40,758 nt of DNA from Gammaproteobacteria bacterium (GCA_018824085.1 JAHJHI010000041.1:1-40758); one strand, 5' to 3'. Positions 28,763 to 38,995 are shown, counted from the stretch's first letter. A program made the numbers and translations. Notes: generated from the sequence alone by a model not told the origin.

Positions 28763-29713
28763 ATGGCGCTGCGCCTCGCCTTCGTCGTCGATCCGCTCGA
28801 CGCCCTCAAGCCGGCCAAGGACTCGAGCATCGCGATGATGCGCGAAGCGGCGCGCCGCGGCCATGAAGTGTGGGCCGTGCAGCGCGGGTCGCTGAGCCTG
28901 CACGGCGCGCAGCTGCACGCGCATGCCGAGCGCATCGAACCCGGCGCGGGCGACGCGCCCTGGTATCGCGTGCTGGAGACGCGCGCCTGCCTCATGCACG
29001 ACTTCGACGCCGTGCTGATGCGTCAGGACCCGCCGTTCGACTTCGAATACATCACCGCGACCTGGATGCTGGAGCGCGCGGCGGCGGCGGGCCTGCCGGT
29101 GTTCAACCACCCGCGCGCGGTGCGCGACCACTCCGAAAAGGTGTCGATCTGCGAATTCCCCGCGCTGATCACGCCCACGCTGGTGTCGCGCGACGAGGGC
29201 ACCATCAATGCCTTCATCGACCTGCACGGCGACTGCATCCTGAAGCCGCTCGACGGCATGGGCGGCGCGCGCATCTTCCGCGTGCGCCGCGACGACCCGA
29301 ACCGCAACGTCATCATGGAAACGCTGACCGGCGACGGCTCGCAGACCTTGATGGCGCAGCGCTTCATCCCGGAGATCGCACAGGGCGACAAGCGCATCCT
29401 GCTGATCGACGGCGAGCCGGTGCCGTTCTGCCTCGCCCGCATTCCGAAGGCGGGCGAGACGCGCGGCAACCTCGCGGCCGGCGGCCGCGGCGTGGCGCAA
29501 GCGCTGTCCGACAGCGACTGGAAGATCGCGCGGGAGCTGGGCCCGATACTCGCGGCGCGCGGTCTGCTGCTGGTCGGGCTGGACGTCATCGGCGACCGGC
29601 TCACCGAAATCAATGTCACCAGTCCGACCTGCTTCGTCGAAATCACGCAGCAGACCGGCTTCGACGTCGCCGCCATGTTCATCGACGCACTCGAGCGTGC
29701 GGCAGTTCGCTAG
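28763..29713 (+). CDS. gshB: Glutathione synthetase
   Basis: This 316-residue ATP-grasp enzyme, the same length as E. coli GshB, joins glycine to gamma-glutamylcysteine. Visible blocks are MRQDPPFDFEYITATWML, FNHPRAVRDHSEKV, the glycine-rich ATP lid LKPLDGMGGARIFRV, and the metal-binding INVTSPTCFVEI. The ATG is two bases after the gshA stop. The 3' end overlaps the apbE start by 17 bases. Confidence 0.96.
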   Translation: MALRLAFVVDPLDALKPAKDSSIAMMREAARRGHEVWAVQRGSLSLHGAQLHAHAERIEPGAGDAPWYRVLETRACLMHDFDAVLMRQDPPFDFEYITATWMLERAAAAGLPVFNHPRAVRDHSEKVSICEFPALITPTLVSRDEGTINAFIDLHGDCILKPLDGMGGARIFRVRRDDPNRNVIMETLTGDGSQTLMAQRFIPEIAQGDKRILLIDGEPVPFCLARIPKAGETRGNLAAGGRGVAQALSDSDWKIARELGPILAARGLLLVGLDVIGDRLTEINVTSPTCFVEITQQTGFDVAAMFIDALERAAVR

Positions 29714-30728
29714 ATTCCTTGCGCTGTGCTGGCTGTGCGTGCTGGTCGCCGGCTGCGCGCGCGAGCCGCTGCAGCGACAGGAATCCTTCGTGTTCGGCAC
29801 GCGCGTCGAAGTCGTCGTGTGCGGGCTGGGCCGGGCGCCCGCGCGCGACGCAATGGGCGAAGTGCTGCGCGAATTCGACCGCCTGCACCATCTGCTGCAC
29901 GCTTGGCAACCGTCGACACTGACGCGCATCAATGACGCGATCGCCGAAGGCCGCGCGACGGACATCGACGACGAAATGGCCACGCTTCTTGCCGACGTGC
30001 AGCGCGCCGCGGCGCGCGGTGACGACCTGTTCAATCCGGCTGCCGGTGCGCTGATCGGGGCCTGGGGTTTTCACGCCGACGAATTCCTGCCGCACCGCCC
30101 GGACGACGCGACGCTTGCCGCGCTGATCGGCGCGCAGTCGCGCATGGCCGACCTCGACATCGTCGCGACGGCACAGGGCGGCCACCGGCTGCGCAGCCGC
30201 AACCGCGCGGTGCGGCTCGATCTCGGCGGCTACGCGAAGGGTTACGCGCTGGACCGTGCGGCAGCCCTGCTGCGCGCGCGCGGCGTGCATGACGCGCTGA
30301 TCAACATCGGCGGCAACGTGATGGCGCTCGGCAGCAAGTGCGGCACGCCCTGGCGCGTCGGCATCCAGCATCCGCGCAAGCCCGAGGCGCTCGCCAGCGT
30401 CGAACTGCATGACGGCGAGGCCATCGGCACCTCGGGCGACTACCAGCGCTACTTCGAACTCGACGGCGAGCGCCTGTGCCACCTGATCGATCCGCGCACC
30501 GGCTGGCCGGTGCGCCACACCCGCTCACTCACCGTGCTGATGCCCGCCGGCGAGCACGCCGGTGCCCGCTCGGACGCCGACAGCAAACCGCTGTTCATCG
30601 CCGGGCGCGACGCCTGGCAGGCGCTGGCCGCGCGCATGGGTGTCGATTTCGCGTTGCGGGTGGACGCCGACGGCAGCGTGACGTCCACGCCCGCCATGCA
30701 GGCGCGCATCGGAACGCCTGCGCACTGA
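29697..30728 (+). CDS. apbE: FAD:protein FMN transferase (lipoprotein ApbE)
   Basis: From the GTG at 29697 the product has 343 residues and starts with a lipoprotein signal, hydrophobic with the lipobox LVAGC (Cys20). This supports the GTG over the frame extension back to 29613, which has no signal sequence. The body has the ApbE patterns NPAAGALIGAWGF, RLDLGGYAKGYALDRA and HLIDPRTGWPV, and the metal-site SDADSKPLF. ApbE covalently attaches FMN to Thr or Ser of membrane flavoproteins such as NqrB, NqrC and RnfG on the outer face of the inner membrane. No target protein is encoded nearby. Confidence 0.9.
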   Translation: MRQFARFLALCWLCVLVAGCAREPLQRQESFVFGTRVEVVVCGLGRAPARDAMGEVLREFDRLHHLLHAWQPSTLTRINDAIAEGRATDIDDEMATLLADVQRAAARGDDLFNPAAGALIGAWGFHADEFLPHRPDDATLAALIGAQSRMADLDIVATAQGGHRLRSRNRAVRLDLGGYAKGYALDRAAALLRARGVHDALINIGGNVMALGSKCGTPWRVGIQHPRKPEALASVELHDGEAIGTSGDYQRYFELDGERLCHLIDPRTGWPVRHTRSLTVLMPAGEHAGARSDADSKPLFIAGRDAWQALAARMGVDFALRVDADGSVTSTPAMQARIGTPAH

Positions 30729-30743
30729 CACGCCGCGGCGCCG

Positions 30744-31847
30744 TCAGCCGACGGGGCTGAACCTGCGCTGTATCTCCAGCACCGCATCGGGATCGGCGGC
30801 GAGGCCCGCGACGCACAGCGGGTCGAGCTTGCCGGCGTCGCACAGCCGCCGCAGCCGCGCCAGCGCATCCTCGTTGCGCTCGTGCGGCGTGCCGGCGCCA
30901 CCGCTGCTCAGGGCGTCGAAGATGTCCGCGACGGCCACGATGCGCGCTTCCAGCGGCACTTCGGCGCCGCGCAAGCCGCGCGGGCAGCCGCTGCCGTCGA
31001 GGAACTCGTGGTGATCGCCGACGATGTTGCGCAGCACGCGGGCGCAGGACGCGAGTGCGCCGCCGGTGTCCTCCATGACTTCATCGACGAGCCGCAGCCC
31101 GAGCGTCACCTGCTCCGCGATCAGGTGGCGAGCTTCGTCATCCGGTGCGCCCGGTTCGCGCGGCGCGTGATGCGGTGCGCCGGGCTGGCCGATGTCGTGC
31201 ATCGGCGCGAACAGGTGGACATGCTCGACGAATTCGTCACTGCGGCCGAAGTGCGCCGCGACGGCGCGCGCGATGATTCGGCTGTAGCCCGCCACGCGAT
31301 CGCCATGGCGGTCACCGTCCGTGCCGACGCCCGGGGCCCTGTCCGCAAAGGCGCGTGACAGGCGGATGATGTTCTGCAGCGACAGGCGGCACAGCTGGAC
31401 GTGGATCTGCAGTGCGTCCGGCAGGCGCGCGTCGAACGCGCCCGGTTTGCGCGAATCGAAAAACAGGAAACCGAGCGGTTCGCCCGACAGATGCAGCGGC
31501 ACGGTGTAGCTGCTGCGGTAACCGTGCGACAGCAGCCAGGCCGTGCGCTCGCCGAGCGGCGCTTTCAGTTGCGCAAGATCGTGGATGACGCGCGTGTCGT
31601 GCGTGAGCGCCAGCGCGGCCAGCGACGGGACCTTGTCCAGCGGCTGCTCGCAGCGCGCCAGCGCATCGTCGGCGTCGCCGCTGCTGACATAGGTCCTGAT
31701 GAGGCCGAGCCGGGCGTCGTACAGCGCGATCGCGACCCGGTGCACCTGCGGGTGATGCTCGCGGATGCGCTCGTGCAGCCATGCCATGCGCGCGTTCAGT
31801 GACGTGGTGCTGCCTGCGTCGGGAGCCGGGGACGGAGCGGCGTTCAT
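30744..31847 (-). CDS. GAF plus degenerate HD-GYP domain protein
   Basis: The 367-residue soluble protein has a GAF-like N-terminal half (about 25-165, with SSYTVPLHLSGEPLGFLFFD) and an HD-GYP-like C-terminal half. The HD pair is at 217-218 in MHDIGQ, the HHE at 279-281 and the signature appears as DGSGCPRGL, so GYP has become GCP and the lysine after HDIG is Gln. The IPxxIL element after HDIGK is missing. HD-GYP proteins degrade cyclic-di-GMP; these changes may mean altered or lost activity. It is the last gene in the line from the molybdenum-enzyme genes, 51 bases after mocA, which may or may not reflect function. Confidence 0.82.
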   Translation of the reverse strand: MNAAPSPAPDAGSTTSLNARMAWLHERIREHHPQVHRVAIALYDARLGLIRTYVSSGDADDALARCEQPLDKVPSLAALALTHDTRVIHDLAQLKAPLGERTAWLLSHGYRSSYTVPLHLSGEPLGFLFFDSRKPGAFDARLPDALQIHVQLCRLSLQNIIRLSRAFADRAPGVGTDGDRHGDRVAGYSRIIARAVAAHFGRSDEFVEHVHLFAPMHDIGQPGAPHHAPREPGAPDDEARHLIAEQVTLGLRLVDEVMEDTGGALASCARVLRNIVGDHHEFLDGSGCPRGLRGAEVPLEARIVAVADIFDALSSGGAGTPHERNEDALARLRRLCDAGKLDPLCVAGLAADPDAVLEIQRRFSPVG

Positions 31848-31898
31848 CGGGAATGTCGGGGAAGGCCGTGTGCCCGGAAATGATAGAGCGTTGTGCCG

Positions 31899-32465
31899 TC
31901 AGCGTGCGAGGTGTTCCGGCAGATCGATGTCGCGCAGCACGTCGGCGCTGCCGGCTTCGATCAGCTGCACGCCGGCGCTGCGCAGCATGTCGCGCGCGCC
32001 GCTGTCGCCGTGCAGCGCGCACAGCATGTCGCGCCAGCGCGCACCGAAGCCGACCGGGTGGCCGCGTCGCGACCCGAATGCAGCGGCGGCAATGTGTTCC
32101 GGGCGGGTGATCGCGTCGGCCACGGCGCGCACGGCGCCGCCTGGCAGCCAGGGCATGTCGGCCAGCGCGACGACCCAGCCGCCGGCATCCGGCGTGCTGC
32201 GTACCGCGTGGGCCAGCGCGCTGCCCATGCCGGCTTCGGCCTCGCTGCTTTCGAGGATGCGGCAGCCGGCGTCGGCGAGCTGTTCGGCGAGTGCCGGCTG
32301 GCCGGGGCGGATGACAGCCAGGCTGCCGGGCAGCGCGTCGCACAGCGTGCGGGCGCTGTGCCAGGCGACGCAGCGCCCGTCCGGCAGCGTGGCGAGCAGC
32401 TTGCTGGTCTGCCCGGTCGGGTCGAAGCGCCGGCCGACGCCGGCGGCGAGCAGGATGCCCTGCAT
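31899..32465 (-). CDS. mocA: MocA-like molybdopterin nucleotidyltransferase
   Basis: The 188-residue protein has the NTP-transferase loop LLAAGVGRRFDPTGQTSKLL (5-24), with the expected lysine, and VVALADMPWLP for metal binding. MocA transfers CMP to the molybdenum cofactor to make the cytosine dinucleotide form used by xanthine-oxidase-family enzymes. The setting beside xdhC and two molybdenum hydroxylase pairs favours MocA over MobA. The ATG at 32465 is chosen because the glycine loop then starts at residue 5; an upstream frame to 32498 would overlap xdhC. Confidence 0.85.
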   Translation of the reverse strand: MQGILLAAGVGRRFDPTGQTSKLLATLPDGRCVAWHSARTLCDALPGSLAVIRPGQPALAEQLADAGCRILESSEAEAGMGSALAHAVRSTPDAGGWVVALADMPWLPGGAVRAVADAITRPEHIAAAAFGSRRGHPVGFGARWRDMLCALHGDSGARDMLRSAGVQLIEAGSADVLRDIDLPEHLAR

Positions 32466-32482
32466 GGCCGGCCGCTGCGGCC

Positions 32483-33511
32483 TTACTTCACCGCGCACGA
32501 CGACAGCGTGTCGGCGGCGATGTCCAGCGCCAGCTTGGCGTCGCGCACATTGAGCAGCGTGTCGGCGGCGGCGCCGTTCTTCATGGCGACCAGTTCGGCC
32601 GCGATGGACACGGCAATCTCCGCCGGCGTGCGGCTGCCGATGTAGAGCCCGGCCGGGCCGTGCAGACGCTCGATCTGTGCGTCGTTCAGGTCGAATTCAC
32701 GCAGCCGCTCGCGGCGCACGTCGTTGTTGTGGCGTGAGCCGAGCGCGGCGACGTAGAAGGCGGGCGACTTCAGCGCTTCCATCAGCGCGAGGTCGTCCAG
32801 CTTGGGGTCGTGCGTCAGCGCGATGACGGCGGTGCGCGCGTCGGGTTTCATGGCCATGACGACGTCGTCCGGCATGTCGCGCGTGAGCGTGGTGCCGGGC
32901 ACGCTCCATTCGTCGCTGTATTCCTCGCGCGGGTCGCACACGGTGACCGCGAAGTCCAGCGTGGCGGCGATGCGCGCGAGACTGGCCGAGAGCTGGCCGG
33001 CGCCGATCAGCAGCAGGCGGTAGCGCGGGCCGAACACGCTGATCAGCGTGCTGCCGTCGAAGTGCGGTCCCTGGTCCGCGTGACCGGCGGACATCGTGGC
33101 GCGCCCACTGGCCAGATCGAGCCGGCGGGTCACCAGTTCGCCGCGCGACAGGCGCGCGAGCAATTCGTCCAGCGGTGCCGGCGAGTGCAGCGGTTCAAGC
33201 ACCAGCTGCAGCGTACCGCCGCAGGGCAGGCCGAAGCGGCGCGCCTCGTCGGCCGTGACGCCGTAGCTCACGGCCTGCGGCTGCGCCGGCAGGCCTTCGT
33301 GGCGCAGGCGGTGCATCAGGTCGTCCTCGATGCAGCCACCCGACACCGACCCGACCGCGCGGCCGTCGTCACGCAGCGCGAGCAACGCGCCCGGCGGGCG
33401 CGGCGACGAGCCCCAGGTGCGCGCAACGGTCGCCAGCATGACGCGATGGCCATCCGCCAGCCACGCGCGGGCGCGCGTCAGAACTTCGAGATCGAGACTG
33501 TCCATGTCCAT
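32483..33511 (-). CDS. xdhC: XdhC/CoxI-family molybdenum-enzyme maturation factor
   Basis: The 342-residue protein has the XdhC N-terminal domain (VMLATVARTWGSSPRPPGA, then GSVSGGCIEDDL with Cys60) and a C-terminal Rossmann domain (LLLIGAGQLSASLA, about 167-179). Family members bind molybdenum cofactor, promote its sulfuration and insert it into xanthine-dehydrogenase-type enzymes. Two ATG codons lie two codons apart; AAGG spacing does not decide between them. It is 17 bases before mocA and 92 bases after the molybdopterin subunit gene, with a strong hairpin in the gap. Confidence 0.9.
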   Translation of the reverse strand: MDMDSLDLEVLTRARAWLADGHRVMLATVARTWGSSPRPPGALLALRDDGRAVGSVSGGCIEDDLMHRLRHEGLPAQPQAVSYGVTADEARRFGLPCGGTLQLVLEPLHSPAPLDELLARLSRGELVTRRLDLASGRATMSAGHADQGPHFDGSTLISVFGPRYRLLLIGAGQLSASLARIAATLDFAVTVCDPREEYSDEWSVPGTTLTRDMPDDVVMAMKPDARTAVIALTHDPKLDDLALMEALKSPAFYVAALGSRHNNDVRRERLREFDLNDAQIERLHGPAGLYIGSRTPAEIAVSIAAELVAMKNGAAADTLLNVRDAKLALDIAADTLSSCAVK

Positions 33512-33566
33512 CTGCCTTTCATTCGTCCGCCCGGTGCCGCGTGCCTGTGCGGCATGCGGCGCCGGG

Positions 33567-33594
33567 CCGTTGCGCGACGCGTGTCGCGCAACGG
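33567..33594 (-). terminator. Strong GC-rich hairpin after the first iorB-like gene
   Basis: A perfect 12-bp stem, CCGTTGCGCGAC and GTCGCGCAACGG with a 4-base loop, begins 9 bases after the stop of the molybdopterin subunit gene. No T-run follows on either strand. It may stabilise the upstream mRNA or partly reduce read-through into xdhC and mocA rather than terminate fully. Confidence 0.45.
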
Positions 33595-33603
33595 ATGTGC
33601 CAC

Positions 33604-35817
33604 TCAGGTCGTCTGCAGCTGTTCGCCGATGGGCAGCGCACGGATGCGCTTGCCGGTCGCCGCGTGCAGCGCATTCACCAGCGCCGGCGCCAGCGGCGGC
33701 ACGCCCGGTTCGCCGACGCCGGTCGGCTTGGCGGCCGATTTCACGATGTGCACTTCCACCTTCGGCATCTGGTTGATGCGCAGCACCGTGTAGTCATTGA
33801 AGTTCGACTGTTCGACCAGTCCGTCCTTCAGCGTGATCGCGCCCGACAGCGCGGCGGCCAGCGCGTAGCCGATGCCGCCTTCCATCTGCGCCTTGATCAC
33901 GTCCGGGTTGACCGCCACGCCGCAATCCACCGCGCATACCACGCGGTCCACCGTGAACTCGCCGTCCTTGTGCACCGTGACCTCGACCACCTCGGCAACG
34001 AAGCTGTTGAACGACTCATGCACCGCGACACCCCGCCCGCGCTTGCCGTCGGCCGACGCCGCGAGCGGCTTGCCCCAGCCGGCCTTGTCGGCCGCCAGCT
34101 TCAGCACGCCGGCATGGCGCGGGTGCTTGGCCAGCATGGCCAAGCGGTAGGCGACCGGGTCCTTGCCGGCAGCGGCGGCCAGCTCGTCGATGAACACTTC
34201 GGACGAGAAACCGGTGTGGGTCGAACCGACCGAACGCCACCACTGCACCGGCACCTTCACCGTCGCATTCGTGGTGTGCAGGTCGACGTTCAGGTTGGGG
34301 ATGGCATAGGGCAGCGTGGACGCCCCCTCGACCGAGGTCGCGTCGATGCCGTCCTTGACCAGCATCGGTTCGAACGGCGAACCGGCGATGATGGACTGGC
34401 CGACGATGCGGTGCTGCCAGGCCACCGGCATGCCCTTCGCGTCGAGCGCGGCGCGCACGCGGTGCAGGTAGAGCGGGCGGTAGTAGCCGCCGCGCATGTC
34501 GTCCTCGCGCGACCACACCAGCTTGACCGGCACGCGGCCCTTGATCGCCTTCGCGATCTGCGCGGTTTCCAGCAGGTAGTCCGACTGCGGATTGGCGCGC
34601 CGGCCGAAGCTGCCCCCCGCGTACACCATGTTCAGCTTCACCTGCTCTGGCTTGAGGCTGAGCGCCTTGGCCAGCGCGTACTGGTCACCGGTGTGCAGCT
34701 GCTCGCCGTTCCACACCTCGCAGCCGTCGGCGTCGAGCTTCATCACGCAGTTCAGCGGTTCCATCGAGGCATGGGCGAGGAAGGGGAAGGCGAACTCGGC
34801 CTCGTATACCTTGCCGGCCCTGGCCAGCGCCGCTTCGGCGTCGCCGTCCTTGCGCGCGACCAGTCCCGGCGTCTTCGCCAGTTCGCGGTAGTCCGCGAGG
34901 ATGGCGTCGCTGCTGCCGTGATAGGCGGACGACTCGTCCCATACGATCTTCAGCGCGTCGCGGCCCTTCTTCGCCGTCCAGTAGTCGCGCGCCAGCACGG
35001 CGACACCGTTGTCTATGGTGACCACGTCGGTGACGCCGGCGACGGCGCGCGCGGCCTTGTCATCGACCGACTTCACCTTGCCGCCGAAGCGCGGCGCGTG
35101 CGCCACCACGGCGGTGAGCATGCCGGGCAGCTTGATGTCCTGCGTGAACGTGGCGCGGCCGGTGGTCTTGGCGAGACTGTCCTTGCGCGGTGCGGAGTGG
35201 CCGATCAGCGTGAAGTCCTTCGGGTCCTTCAGCGTCACGTCAGCCGGCACCGCCACCTTCGCGGCGGCTTCGCTCAGTTCGCCAAACGTGGCCTTGCGGC
35301 CGCTGGCCGCATGCGACACGACGCCCGATTTCACGGTGATCTGGCTGGCCGGCACCTTCCATTGCGCGGCTGCGGCCGATACCAGCATGGCGCGCGCGGT
35401 GGCGCCGGCGCGGCGCATCTGCTCGAAGGAGTTGGCGATGGCGGTGCTGCCGCCGGTGCCCTGTGCCTTCCAGAACAGGTTGCTGTAGCGTCCGGCATCG
35501 GCCGGTGCGCCTTCGACCTTCACCTGCGCCCAGTCGGCGTCCAGTTCTTCCGCCACCAGCGTGGCGAGACCGGTGTAGACGCCCTGCCCCATTTCCAGAT
35601 GCTTGGACACCACCGTCACCGAATTGTCGGTGCCGATGCGCAGGAAGGCATTGGGCGAAAAGTCGCCATCCACCATGCTGCTGCCGGCGATGCCCGGGCC
35701 TGCGCCCGTGCCGGCGTGCGCCATGCCCGGCGCGACGACGGCGAGTGCGAGGCCGGCGCTGCCCTTGAGGAAGCCGCGGCGGCTCGTCTGAAGTACGTTC
35801 TCGATTCTGAAATTCAT
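33604..35817 (-). CDS. Molybdopterin-binding hydroxylase subunit, IorB-like (copy 1)
   Basis: The 737-residue large subunit belongs to the xanthine-oxidase family (IorB/aldehyde oxidase-like). It has a twin-arginine signal, TSRRGFLKGSAG (Arg13-Arg14), so the folded enzyme should be exported with its partner. Molybdopterin contacts include EMGQG (75-79) and the catalytic glutamate in GVGEPG (Glu703). Other typical blocks are SFGRRANPQSDYL and VDCGVAVNPDVIKAQMEGGIG. The natural substrate (N-heterocycle, aldehyde or other) cannot be read from the sequence. It follows its [2Fe-2S] subunit by 20 bases. Confidence 0.9.
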   Translation of the reverse strand: MNFRIENVLQTSRRGFLKGSAGLALAVVAPGMAHAGTGAGPGIAGSSMVDGDFSPNAFLRIGTDNSVTVVSKHLEMGQGVYTGLATLVAEELDADWAQVKVEGAPADAGRYSNLFWKAQGTGGSTAIANSFEQMRRAGATARAMLVSAAAAQWKVPASQITVKSGVVSHAASGRKATFGELSEAAAKVAVPADVTLKDPKDFTLIGHSAPRKDSLAKTTGRATFTQDIKLPGMLTAVVAHAPRFGGKVKSVDDKAARAVAGVTDVVTIDNGVAVLARDYWTAKKGRDALKIVWDESSAYHGSSDAILADYRELAKTPGLVARKDGDAEAALARAGKVYEAEFAFPFLAHASMEPLNCVMKLDADGCEVWNGEQLHTGDQYALAKALSLKPEQVKLNMVYAGGSFGRRANPQSDYLLETAQIAKAIKGRVPVKLVWSREDDMRGGYYRPLYLHRVRAALDAKGMPVAWQHRIVGQSIIAGSPFEPMLVKDGIDATSVEGASTLPYAIPNLNVDLHTTNATVKVPVQWWRSVGSTHTGFSSEVFIDELAAAAGKDPVAYRLAMLAKHPRHAGVLKLAADKAGWGKPLAASADGKRGRGVAVHESFNSFVAEVVEVTVHKDGEFTVDRVVCAVDCGVAVNPDVIKAQMEGGIGYALAAALSGAITLKDGLVEQSNFNDYTVLRINQMPKVEVHIVKSAAKPTGVGEPGVPPLAPALVNALHAATGKRIRALPIGEQLQTT

Positions 35818-35837
35818 GTCGGTGTCCTCGGGCTGGC

Positions 35838-36296
35838 TTATGCGAGGGATTTCGCGGCGTCGTGGATGGCGGCGCGGATGCGCACGTACGTTGCGCAGCG
35901 GCACACGTTGCCGCTCATCGCGGCGTCGATGTCGGCGTCGGTCGGCTTCGGGTTCGACGCCAGCAGCGCGGTCGCCGACATGATCTGGCCGGACTGGCAG
36001 TAGCCGCACTGCACCACGTCCAGCTTCTGCCAGGCGGCCTGCACGGTCGCGCCCACGCGGGCTTCGCCGACCGATTCGATGGTGGTGATGCGCTTGCCCG
36101 CGACCGCCGACAGCGGCGTCACGCAGGAGCGCGTGGGCTGGCCGTCGACATGCACCGTACAGGCGCCGCACATCGCGATGCCGCAGCCGAACTTGGTGCC
36201 GGTCATTTCAAGGCCGTCGCGCAGCGCCCACAGCAGCGGCGTGTCGTCGGGCATGTCCACAGTCACGCTGCGGCCATTGAGGTTGATTGTCGTCAT
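35838..36296 (-). CDS. [2Fe-2S] subunit, IorA-like (copy 1)
   Basis: The 152-residue electron-transfer subunit has two clusters: plant-ferredoxin-type Cys38, Cys43, Cys46, Cys58, and the helical-domain cluster Cys97, Cys100, Cys132, Cys134 ([10 protein letters not shown] and CRC). It carries no signal peptide, so it should leave the cytoplasm with the Tat-tagged large subunit. It aligns without gaps with copy 2 through both clusters. There is no separate FAD subunit in the locus. Confidence 0.94.
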   Translation of the reverse strand: MTTINLNGRSVTVDMPDDTPLLWALRDGLEMTGTKFGCGIAMCGACTVHVDGQPTRSCVTPLSAVAGKRITTIESVGEARVGATVQAAWQKLDVVQCGYCQSGQIMSATALLASNPKPTDADIDAAMSGNVCRCATYVRIRAAIHDAAKSLA

Positions 36297-36356
36297 CGTG
36301 CCAACTCCTTCAGGTTTGGACGGCGCCGCGGCGTGCGGCGCAACAGGGGTGTGAGG

Positions 36357-38524
36357 TCATGCCTTCTGCAGCTGTTCGCCGATCGGCAGCGCGCGGATGC
36401 GCGTGCCGGTCGCCGCGAATACCGCGTTGGCCAGCGCCGGGATCGCCAGCGACGTGCCCGGCTCGCCGGCGCCGCCCGGCGCCTCCGCGCTCGGCACGAC
36501 GTGGACGTCGATGCGCGGCATGTCGTTCATGCGCATGACGCGATAGTCGTGGAAATTGCTCTGCTGCACGCGGCCGTTCGCGATCTTCACCTCGCCCCAC
36601 AGCGCGGCACTCAGGCCGAACACGATGCCGCCTTCCATCTGTGCTGCGACCGTGTCCGGATTGACCGCGAAACCGCAGTCGATCGCGCACGTCATGCGCA
36701 CCACGCGCACTTCGCCGTCATCGTTCACTTCGACCTCGGCGACCTGGGCGATGTAGCTGCCGAACACGTGCATCAGCGCGACGCCGCGTCCGCCGCGCAC
36801 ACCCTTGCGCGGCGGACGCGGCGTGTCCCAGCTCGCCTTCTGCGCGGCCAGGTCGAGCACGGCGCGGGCGCGTGCATCCTTGATCAGCGCGCGCCGATAG
36901 GCCACCGGATCCTGTCCGGCGGCGGCGGCCAGTTCGTCGATGAAGCCTTCCACGACGAAACCGTTGCGCGTCGGCCCGACGCCGCGCCAGAAGGCGGTCG
37001 GGATGCCGGGCGGCTCGACGCGCAGGAATTCGACCTGCATGGCCGGCAGCGCATACGGCAGCTCGACGGCGCCGTCGACCGCATCCGGGTCCACGCCGTC
37101 CTTGAACGCGGGCGGAAAGAAGCGCGCCATGATGGACGAGCCGGCGATGCGGTGGGTCCACGCGACCGGCATGCCCTTGTCGTCCAGCGCCGCACTCAGG
37201 CGGTCGACGTAGTACGGGCGGTACATGTCGTGCTGCACGTCTTCCTCGCGCGACCACACGACCTTCACCGGCGCGCGCACCTGCTTCGCGATGGCCACCG
37301 CCTGCGCGATGAAATCGACTTCGAGACGGCGCCCGAAGCCGCCGCCGAGCAGGTGGTTGTGGATGCGCACCTTTTCCGTTGCAACGCCGGCCACGCCGGC
37401 GGCAACGCCCTGCGCGATCACCGGCACCTGCGTGCCGACCCAGATGTCGACTTCGCCGTTCTTCACCTCGACCGTGCAATTGACCGGCTCCATCGTCGCG
37501 TGGGCGAGGAAGGGCGAGTGATAGACGGCATCCACGCGGCGCGAAGCACCCGCCAGCACCGCCCCGGCGTCGCCCGCACGGTGCGCCACGGCTCCCGGTT
37601 GCAGCGACGCCTGTTCGAGCTGGCTCGTCACCTGCGCCAGATCCAGCCCCGCATGCGCGCCTTCGTGCCAGCGCGGCGCACAGGCGGCGAGCCCCTGTTT
37701 GGCGGCCCACGTGTGATCGGCCACGACGGCGACCGCGTTCTCCAGCTTCACCACCTGACGCACGCCGGGCACCTTGAGTGCCGCCGCCTCGTCAATGCCG
37801 GCCAGCGTGCCGCCGAACACCGGACTTGCCGCCACGCTGGCGATCTTCATGCCCGGGCGCAGCGTGTCCAGCCCGAACGCCGCCGTGCCGTTGACCTTGC
37901 CGGGTCCGTCCAGCCGCTTCACCGGCTTGCCGACGAGCCGGAAATCCTTCGCATCCTTCAGCGCCACCTTTTCCGGCACCGGCAGCGTTGCCGCGATATC
38001 CACGAGTTCGCCGTAGCGCAGGCTCTTGCGCTGTGTCGGGTGGAACACCTCGCCGTTGCGCGCGCGCAGCTGCGCCGGGTCGGCGTCCCACGTCTTCGCG
38101 GCGGCGCGGATCAGCAGCTCGCGCGCGGTGGCGCCGGCTTCGCGCAGCGGCGTCCAGGAACTGCGGATCGACGTTGATCCGCCGGTGATCTGCGCGCCCA
38201 GCATCGGGTCCGCATAGCGCGCATTGTCCGGCGGTGCGTGCTCCAGCCGCACGCTGTCCAGCGACACTTCAAGCTCTTCGGCGAGCAGCTGCGGCAGCGA
38301 GGTGTAGGTGCCCTGGCCCATTTCGACCTTGTGCATCACCAGCGTGACGGTGCCGTCTCGCGCGATGCGGATGAAGGCGTTGGGCGCCAGCGGCTGGCCG
38401 GAATCCAGCGCCGCGAAGGCCTGCGCGCCGGGCAGTGACAGTTCGAGCAGAAGGCCGCCGGTGGCGGCGGCGCCGACCTTCAGGAAATGGCGGCGCGTCA
38501 GCGCACCGGCGATGTGCGGGGCGT

Positions 38525-38528
<4 letters not shown>
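36357..38528 (-). CDS. Molybdopterin-binding hydroxylase subunit, IorB-like (copy 2)
   Basis: The 723-residue paralogue of copy 1 has a Tat signal [11 protein letters not shown] (Arg12-Arg13), the molybdopterin motif EMGQG (69-73), [13 protein letters not shown] and the catalytic glutamate in GAGEPG (Glu689). The last 20 residues ([12 protein letters not shown]...) are nearly identical to copy 1, but the middle is well diverged, so the substrates may differ. The ATG overlaps the stop of its [2Fe-2S] gene as ATGA. A much longer open frame to 39059 crosses that gene and is rejected. Confidence 0.9.

Positions 38529-38995
<467 letters not shown>

Noticed and set aside
35862-38177. Plus-strand open frame opposite the molybdenum-hydroxylase genes
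   Set aside because: Antisense shadow of conserved cofactor-binding motifs; no recognisable protein features.
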